DNA of 64,000 bases, from NCBI GenBank assembly GCA_023974075.1, contig JAMFTG010000211.1:27501-91500 (forward strand). The letters run 5' to 3'. A program made the translations under genes and the position numbers. Origin of the DNA: Chaenocephalus aceratus. Lineage: Eukaryota > Chordata > Actinopteri > Perciformes > Channichthyidae. The notes under the pieces were generated by a model. The model made no database searches. It worked only from the letters and a program-made list of their open reading frames with translations, and had not been told where the DNA came from. Of this stretch, positions 57,446-64,000 are shown in pieces. Within the stretch, counting starts at the first letter, position 1. The number at the start of each line of letters is the position of its first letter.

Positions 57446-58822
57446 TCGCTAGATAATTTAGACGGGTTGTTGTCTCATTTGGCGGAATCAAGACGTGAGG
57501 AACTCTCAGCATTGGTACACAAATATCTGTGTCTGTTTGGAGACACTCCTTTGCAAACTGACTGGGCTGAGCATGATATTGAGGTTGGGGACGCTCAGCC
57601 GATTAAGCAACATTTTTATCGCATGCCACCAGTTAAGCGCAATCGGTTGGATGCAGAGATTAATTACATGTTGGAGAACAAAATTGCTGTCCCATCGGCA
57701 TCTAGTTGGGCGTCTCCATTTATTTTGGTGCCAAAGCAGGATGGGACACCTAGATTCTGTACTGATCTAAGAAAAGTGAATGCGGTGACAAAATCTGACT
57801 CTTTTCCTTTGCCACGGATGGATGACTGTATAGATCAGGTGGGGTCTGCAAAGTATGTTAGCAAATTCGATTTGCTTAAAGGGTATTGGCAGGTCCCCTT
57901 GTCTAAGCGGGCACAGGAAATAGCGGCATTTATCACACCATCTGGACTTTATTCATATCAGGTAATGCCGTTTGGGTTAAAAAATGCTCCTGCTACATTC
58001 CAACGTTTGATGCGCGTGGTGTCGGGTTTAGAGGGCTGTACGGTGTATCTAGACGATTTGGTCATTTGCATTGATACTTGGACTGCTCATGTTCAGCGCA
58101 TCGAGAGGTTGTTTGAACGGTTGGCGGAGGCACATCTGACTATTAATTTGGCCAAATGTGCCTTTGCAAAGGCCACAGTGACATACCTTGGCCATGTGGT
58201 GGGTCAGGGTTGTGTGGCTCCAGTTCTGGCCAAGGTCAGGGCAATATCTGAATACCCACAGCCCACAACCAAAAAGGAACTCCAGAGATGTTTGGGTATG
58301 GTGGGTTACTACAGGAGGTTCTGTGAACATTTTTCCACTACAGTGTTTCCTCTGACTGAACTTCTTAGGGCTAAGGTAAAATATACTTGGTCGGTCGACT
58401 GTCAGAGAGCGTTTGATAGTGTTAAGTCTCTGTTGTGCTCCTCTCAGGCGTTAGCGGCTCCATGTTTTCGTCGTCCATTTAGTCTCCAAGTAGATGCAAG
58501 CCAGGTGGGAGTCGGTGCGGTTCTGCTCCAGGTTGACAAGAGGGGGGTGGACAGTTACCAAAGGAATTATTCGGTGATTGAGAAGGAAGCGTTAGCACTC
58601 ATTTGGGCGTTGCAACATTTCACTGTATATGTGGGAGCAGGAGGACCAATTTTGGTTTACACAGATCACAATCCCCTGACCTTTTTGCATTCAATGAAGT
58701 GTCCCAACCAAAGGCTGACGAGGTGGTCTTTGTTTCTTCAGGCTTACAACCTTGATGTTAGGCACATTAGGGGATCCGACAATGTTATTGCTGACGCGCT
58801 GTCACGTGCTCCATGGCACTAA
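57446..58822 (+). pseudogene. reverse transcriptase - RNase H of the Gmr1-like element
   Basis: Uninterrupted 451-codon domain. RT motifs include RMPPVKRNRLDAEINYML, WASPFILVPKQDGTPRFCTD, KFDLLKGYWQVPL, PFGLKNAPATFQRLM and the catalytic YLDD. RNase H follows with FSLQVDASQVGVGAVL, EKEALALIWALQHF, YTDHNPLTFLHSM and NVIADALSR. It shares the integrase frame, so the natural product was a polyprotein. The domain is intact but the element is not. Confidence 0.93.
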
Positions 58823-59099
58823 GTAGTTGTTAGTTTGACCTTGATGTATATATATTGACTGTCATACTGTGATAAATCTTTCTCGCTCTGCCCATGTTTT
58901 TTAAAGTGCTTCTCAGATACTGGTGTTGCTAAAGGTGTGGCGGGGTGCTGAAGGCGAGGATTGCTGTGTGAAGGTGGTGTATGTCATTGGGGTTCTGAGG
59001 GAGTGCCATATGTGTGGTTTTGTTTTCCATGACTTTTTGCTTTGGTTTGGGATGGGGTTGGTTTGTGGGGCCGGTGGCCCTGGGGACACCGACTTTAAG

Positions 59100-59111
59100 G
59101 GGGGGGGGGGG
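59100..59111 (+). promoter_or_regulatory. polypurine tract
   Basis: TTTAAGGGGGGGGGGGGG directly before the 3' LTR TGAC start; primer for plus-strand synthesis. Confidence 0.8.
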
Positions 59112-59245
59112 TGACGACCCCTGCCTCACTATCTCTGGTGGTGGGTATGTGTGTGTGGCCCTTTAATGACTCTCCCTCTGTGTGTGCTCACGGGAATCGA
59201 GGACACCTGGCGGCTGGAGCTAGCCGGATAAAGGACTGGACCGGA

Positions 59246-59284
<39 letters not shown>

Positions 59285-59415
59285 CAGGAGGACGCAACGT
59301 GAAGGGCAGCCACGACCAGCTGACCTCTTGTTTCACCTGTTTGTGTCCTTCAGCAGCAGCCAAATAAACTCTCTTTTTCTATTCACGCCCTCGTTTCTGT
59401 CGCGCGTATATGTCA
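59112..59415 (+). repeat. 3' LTR of the Gmr1-like element
   Basis: Starts TGACGACCCC and ends GTCA (inverted TGAC/GTCA), about 304 bp. Contains a (CT)n run at about 59,251-59,281 and AATAAA at 59,363. The downstream boundary is inferred. Confidence 0.7.
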
Positions 59416-60106
59416 CGCCCTGGCTCAAGGACGGACAAAGGAAGGAGACCACACATGATTCATCCAATTGAAGTGCATTTATTTAAAGAAACTAAATTAA
59501 CTATGAAGTCAGTTAATCAGTAATGTGTGTAGCACAAACAAACCAAGGTCCAGTAGAGCCAAGCAACCCAAGAGGAGAGAAAGACTGACTGCTCAGGCAC
59601 CCATACTTGTAGCTGAGCAGTCAACCCAAATCAGGTGTCAGAAATCTCTCCTGATTTGGGGAGTGGCTAACCAGGACCTCTTCCCACATACAAAAGAAAA
59701 AGAAAAAATATATTAAAAAAAATATTTTTTTATTTTATTTTTAAGGTAAATATTATATAATTGGTATCAGTAAAATGTATAATCTACAATAAAATCTCGT
59801 TTAAAATTGTGTTACGACGACGTCTAAAGTTACTGATAAGTCACATGTTTCCTGCCTGGCCTTGCCCATGTGTCATTACCTTTATATATACAGTCTATGG
59901 TCATTACCCTCTCTCGTCTGGGCGGTAAAAAAGGAGCCCTCAACCAGTGCAACAGCAGCCACTAGTAGCTGACTGTTGCTATCTGTAAACTATGATGCCG
60001 AAACATAATTTCAGCCAATCAGCGTCATCAAATCTGATGGTCCAGTCTGTGAGTAGTTTGGACACTAGTGACTCGTATCCGGTGGGGTGACGCAGTACGG
60101 CAGTAG
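59416..60106. other. intergenic, no gene recognised
   Basis: AT-rich with a poly-A/T stretch near 59,695-59,745. Confidence 0.5.
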
Positions 60107-60508
60107 TTGATGAGGATGGCTTCATGTGCAGGTGGAGTCTCCAGACCTCGGTCCCCGCCCAATTCCGTTCAAGAGCTAATCTCCAATCCTTTCGAAAGGA
60201 GAAGTTTGGGAGATAAACTGTTGCTTAAAGACCTTGGACCGGACCAACACGATTTGTATATATCGCAGCAAGCTCGTGAAAAAGACAAAACGTATCAACG
60301 AGGCTTCTCACGTAGCTGGTACACCAGAAAGGCATGGCTAGCTGGATGCAAACAGGTAAATGCTGTCTTTTGTTTCCCATGCTTGCTCTTCAATCAGCCG
60401 GGGACAGATACGATCTGTTCAGAAACTAGACAAAAGTTAAACAAGTACAAACCACAGACTGTCTGTGTCATGGCGAATACAGTCGCTGGTTTATTTATGT
60501 CTGTATAG
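60107..60508 (+). pseudogene. hAT/ZMYM-type transposase N-terminal fragment (TTF-type zinc finger)
   Basis: Encodes ELISNPFERRSLGDKLLLKD, LGPDQHDLYI, RGFSRSWYTRKAWLAGCKQV and NAVFCFPCLLF, the N-terminal TTF-type zinc-finger region of ZMYM1-like hAT transposases common in fish. It loses homology after about residue 110; no catalytic domain follows. Confidence 0.7.
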
Positions 60509-60599
60509 GCCGTTGTTGTGAGTGTGGACATTCGGAGCATTTACAACGTTAGCTTAGCCAATCTCCATTTAGAAAACACGCATTTTAAAAGGTTTTTCG

Positions 60600-60750
60600 C
60601 CTGCCGTCTGTCTGCAGACTTGTCAAAGCGTTAATTCATGGTTTTTACTAACCGGTATCAGTATGTTGTTACTTCGGCATTATTTTGAAACGTGTATTAC
60701 AATTAAATCACGGTAAAATATGTTCATCTTGTTGTAGTTGTAGCCCCCTT
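60600..60750 (-). repeat. inverted fragment of the 8106-8724 MITE family
   Basis: Shares ACTAACCGGTATCAGTATGT, GTTGTTACTTCGGCATTATT and ACAACAAGATG-type segments with the reverse complement of about 8220-8335. Confidence 0.75.
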
Positions 60751-61059
60751 GCCAGCGATTCTCTCTCTAGTTTAGCATCCTCAGCCCGACTCAGCCTGGT
60801 TGTTCCTGGCCCTAGAACCACGATTTTATGGGTAACTAACAACTGTGAATTAGGACCCACTAGCCGGTACTAGCCCAAGTGGAAACGCAACCAAAAACGG
60901 GCCCCGCACGGCTCGGCACGCTTAAAGCGAGCTCCGCGCTGCAGTGGAAACGCGCCATTACATCACCAGAATACGTAATTTAAGGGGTCATTTCTCCCAA
61001 AAAACTTTTTTTTACTCACTATATCAACAGCCCCACCAAAAATATTTTCCACCAGCCGC

Positions 61060-61360
61060 CACTGCCAGGGAGATTGTTTTAGGAAATAAGCACACCTTTG
61101 CCACTGCATGGTACAACAACAGACCATGGCTTAAATATTCGTTAAAAGCAGACGCAGCCTTTTGTTTCCCCTGTAGACACTGTAAATACGTCTTCATCTG
61201 ATGCGGCTTTTACTGTCAAAGGTTTTTGCGACTGGAAACACGCATTACAGACTGATAAAGGACTGATAAGGCATGCCGCATCAAAAGATCACATTTTATG
61301 TGAGAGTTTGTGGAGAGAGAGACAGATACGCGAGGAAACAAATAAGGAAATTAGTACTTT
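61060..61360 (+). pseudogene. second hAT/ZMYM-type TTF zinc-finger fragment
   Basis: Encodes REIVLGNKHTFATAWYNNRP, WLKYSLKADAAFCFPCRH, then (frameshifted) SDAAFTVKGFCDWKHALQTD and LIRHAASKDHILCESLWRER. The C..C...W..H...H..S..H pattern is the TTF-type finger. Confidence 0.65.
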
Positions 61361-61448
61361 GGTGCAGATCAGCTGGCACGGAACCGTTATTACGTGTCAG
61401 CTGTCATTGATATTTTTAGCTTTTTTAGCTGTCAACCAACTCCCTCTC

Positions 61449-62037
61449 ATACCTCATTCACACCAACGGTGTTTCAGGGCCGGTTCGGAGCTTGAAAAGC
61501 ACCGGGTTTTCCTGTTCACACCGCAGCGGAGCAGCTTCTTAGCTCCGGAATCCGGTTCGTTTCAAGCACCAAAAAATTGTCCGGCTAGAGCAAAAGCACC
61601 GCATACGTCACGCTTACGTGGAGGCGGGGCAGGGGCGGGATCAACTCCTGAACAACAACATAAAGCCTGCGTTTTATCCAGCTTGTACACAACGATGGAG
61701 AAACTTAACAAGCAGCAGTGCTCCACTGAAGAGACCAGCTACCTACTGGGAATCTGGTCTTCCGAAGAGGTGCAGAGGAAGCTGGAGCACAATCGGCCAT
61801 TGTTGTTGTTGTTGTTGTTGTTGTTGTGTGAGCTGTGAGGGGTTTCCGCAGGTTTGGCTTTATGAAGCAGGCACGCAAACGGTTACGTCATGACGCAAAC
61901 GATGACGCAATGACGCAGCACCAGTCGGACTCTGGGCGGTGTGAAAAGAGCCGGAGCTAAACCGAAGAACCGGTTCTGAACCTGAAAAGCTCTAGCACGG
62001 AGCTTGAACCAGAGTTGCGTTGGTGTGAATGAGGTAT
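61449..62037. mobile_element. MITE with ATACCTCATTCACACCAACG termini
   Basis: The left end ATACCTCATTCACACCAACG is the reverse complement of the right end (62,018-62,037). About 590 bp, non-coding, with a (TTG)n run near 61,800-61,826 and inverted internal GAACCGG motifs. Confidence 0.85.
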
Positions 62038-64000
62038 CAGAGGTGACCACGGTTCACTCCACAGCATGTCCGAGGCAGGCAGTGGGCTCTTCCTATCGCT
62101 GTTTGAGTATACGCTGCTGCACAAAGATGCAGAGTTGGCCAAAACAACAAAATAATGTTCTAAGTTAGCTCGGCTGAGCGAAAGGATGCACCTGCAGTGC
62201 ATAGGAAAATAAACCATGCACAAGGCGGGCTAAACAGTTCATCGTCTCCGTCTCTACTATTTCTCTCCGAGTGCAGCGATGAGGAAGCTGCCATCCTTAA
62301 CAGTGTGCCTTGCTCGTGATTTACCAGTGTCTGTGCTGCCACGCACACAATGCTTCAAAGTGGTTTCTATGTTGCCCTTTATTTGTGTATGTATTTGCGA
62401 TAAGTGTGCGTCTTTACGCGATGCTGTTGGCCTTGCTGTTTGATATATATTGTGCAGCAGGCCCGCAGCACGTGACGGTGTTGTGTCCCCTCCCATGAAA
62501 ATCATATGCCCTCCCTTTAGATTTTTATAAGCGAGCTTTGGCTTGGGGGCCCCCCTCACTCTAGCGCGTTCTCACTACACACAACACGGAACCAACTTTT
62601 GTCTTATGTTAGCATAAGCACACATATTGTATAAATAAGCATGAAAACACAGTGGACCTAACCTCCTCTAGGGGGGTCCTCACCTCCTCTAGGGGGGTCT
62701 GGGGGCATGCTCCCCTGGGATGTTAAAAGCATCAATCTGGTGCACTTTGAGAGCAATAACTGAATTTAAGTCATTAACTAATGCAGCCTTAGATGACAAA
62801 GATCTGATGTTTAACAATCCACAATTAATTGTCTTGTTTTGTTGCATTAATGTACTTTTGGTGTTCACTTTTATGAGGTTTTTGTGTAGAATTCCTCTTC
62901 TTTGTATTTGGCTCGTTGGCCACTGGGTAGAGCTGGCGAGCAGGATTGGGAGTGTCTGTGGCGGAAAAAAAAAGAGATAATGCGTTCAGGGTCAGTGACC
63001 GTTGTTGTGACTTGCGCTGGCGTGGCTGTAGGGGACAGCGGACGATGGCAGGGGGCGCCAATCCCCAGGTCAGCAGACTGTCCCGATACCCCAGAAGAAG
63101 ATGGGTTTGATGTTAATAGTCAGGCACGAGGAGAGGAAAGCACTGTGTGTTGAATATTAGCGGACAACATCTGAGAACCTGCTCTGTTGAGAGGGGTCTG
63201 TCATTGAACTTCTGTTAGACAGCTATCATACTGAATACATATTTACTGTGAATGTATACAAAAATGTATGGCATATAGCTCTTCCATTTATCACATATTC
63301 TGACAATGTACTTAACCCCAAATAAAAGAACCCAATAAAAAGAGTTGTTAAATAATAGTGAAGCCACGTTGTAATAACAATAACTCATCTCTCTCTCGAG
63401 TTTTATTTTTGTGATTTGCCAAAAGCCACTGTGTCAAGTGTCCTACTTGGGTTGCCGTCTGGAGTTGTCCAATATGGCGGACCATCTCGCACATGCGCAC
63501 TGCAGATCGGGCAGAGCTGCAGATCGGGTAGTGACAGGGGCTGAAGTCGAATAGTCCATTTAGCTTAGGAACCTTCCTAACGGAGTGAAATGACCCGGAA
63601 GTACGTCAGTGGCAGCCATGATAAGTGCCGTTCAAATTCTCTAAATGAAAGGAAAGGAGGTTTCAAACTTCCTTTATAACCTCCTTTAGCTTAGGAACCA
63701 CTGGACCTCCCTCACCGAAAGGAGAGAAGAAAATGCTGCCCCACAATGCCTTGCGGCCGCAGCATTTGCCGTCACTCAACAGTCGGCCGTTCACGGAAAC
63801 AACTGATTATGACGGAGAAATTATATCATGAAAGTTACGGTGCTTATTAAGCTTTTTAAAACATAGGTGGTAAGTTACCAAAGTGCTTTGTTCTGAACGT
63901 TCATCAGTATTATAATCAAAGAGAAATATGAACGTTAGTTTTTACTGAAATTATCAAATAAAGTCAACATTTCAGTCTTTACTGAGCTGTGTGGGGTTTG
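62038..64000. other. intergenic, repeat fragments, no gene recognised
   Basis: Holds a tandem CCTCCTCTAGGGGGGTC pair near 62,660-62,700 and the 35-bp fragment shared with 18,945. Repeats with AGCTTAGGAACC and CTTCCTTTATAACCTCCTTT lie near 63,560-63,720 and resemble MITE ends. Short ORFs show no known family. Confidence 0.5.

Larger units (their letters stand above)
53888..59415 (+). mobile_element. Gmr1-like Ty3/gypsy LTR retrotransposon (degenerate; 5' LTR missing)
   Basis: Order gag - zinc knuckle - protease - integrase - reverse transcriptase/RNase H - polypurine tract - 3' LTR. Integrase upstream of RT is the distinctive order of Gmr1-type gypsy elements. TGGGGGCTTGTCC at 53,888 resembles a tRNA-Pro-type primer-binding site. 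No 5' LTR matching 59,112-59,415 is seen upstream. Several stops, frameshifts and insertions show it is inactive. Confidence 0.88.

Overview
The window is teleost fish nuclear DNA. The evidence is a multi-exon vertebrate gene with GT-AG introns, abundant (CA)n/(CT)n microsatellites, and typical fish transposons (hAT, Harbinger, L2-type LINE, Gmr1-type Ty3/gypsy). The species cannot be told from the sequence.

Region 1 (1 to about 18,700, + strand) holds the 3' two thirds of a non-muscle alpha-actinin gene, most like actn4. It runs from the end of the actin-binding domain through four spectrin repeats and the EF-hands to the C-terminal ESDL. Fourteen constitutive-position exons are visible, plus a second, alternative EF-hand exon. 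Three exons carry a single-base insertion or deletion relative to the family's fixed exon lengths. The introns are full of microsatellites, a 25-bp minisatellite between the two mutually exclusive exons, and a MITE.

Region 2 (about 18,400-22,250) is intergenic and made of foldback and MITE-like repeats.

Region 3 (22,255-36,847) is the most interesting object: a near-palindromic, virus-like mobile element. It begins 5'-AG, ends CT-3' and is flanked by the 6-bp duplication CCTATC, which is the integration signature of Polinton/Maverick (adintovirus-like) elements. Its two inverted arms, about 4.4-4.7 kb each, carry the same small genes as mirror copies around a unique centre of about 1.1 kb. 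Nearly every gene is preceded by the same promoter-like cassette, which occurs nine times. No integrase, polymerase or capsid gene is present. A complete 4.36-kb hAT transposon with an apparently intact three-exon transposase sits in one gene of the left arm (8-bp duplication CATTGTAT). The mirror copy still shows the empty site.

Region 4 (about 36,850-53,100) is a Russian doll of transposons. An L2-type LINE is split by a Harbinger element. The Harbinger is in turn broken by a TTAA-flanked MITE, a retroviral remnant, and a large terminal-inverted-repeat element that itself contains a hAT derivative. Further LINE fragments and small exon-like host or gene-family remnants follow.

Region 5 (53,888-59,415) is a degenerate Gmr1-like Ty3/gypsy retrotransposon with integrase upstream of reverse transcriptase and a SCAN-like Gag.

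Region 6 (59,416-64,000) holds hAT/ZMYM-type zinc-finger fragments and MITEs. No second intact host gene was recognised.
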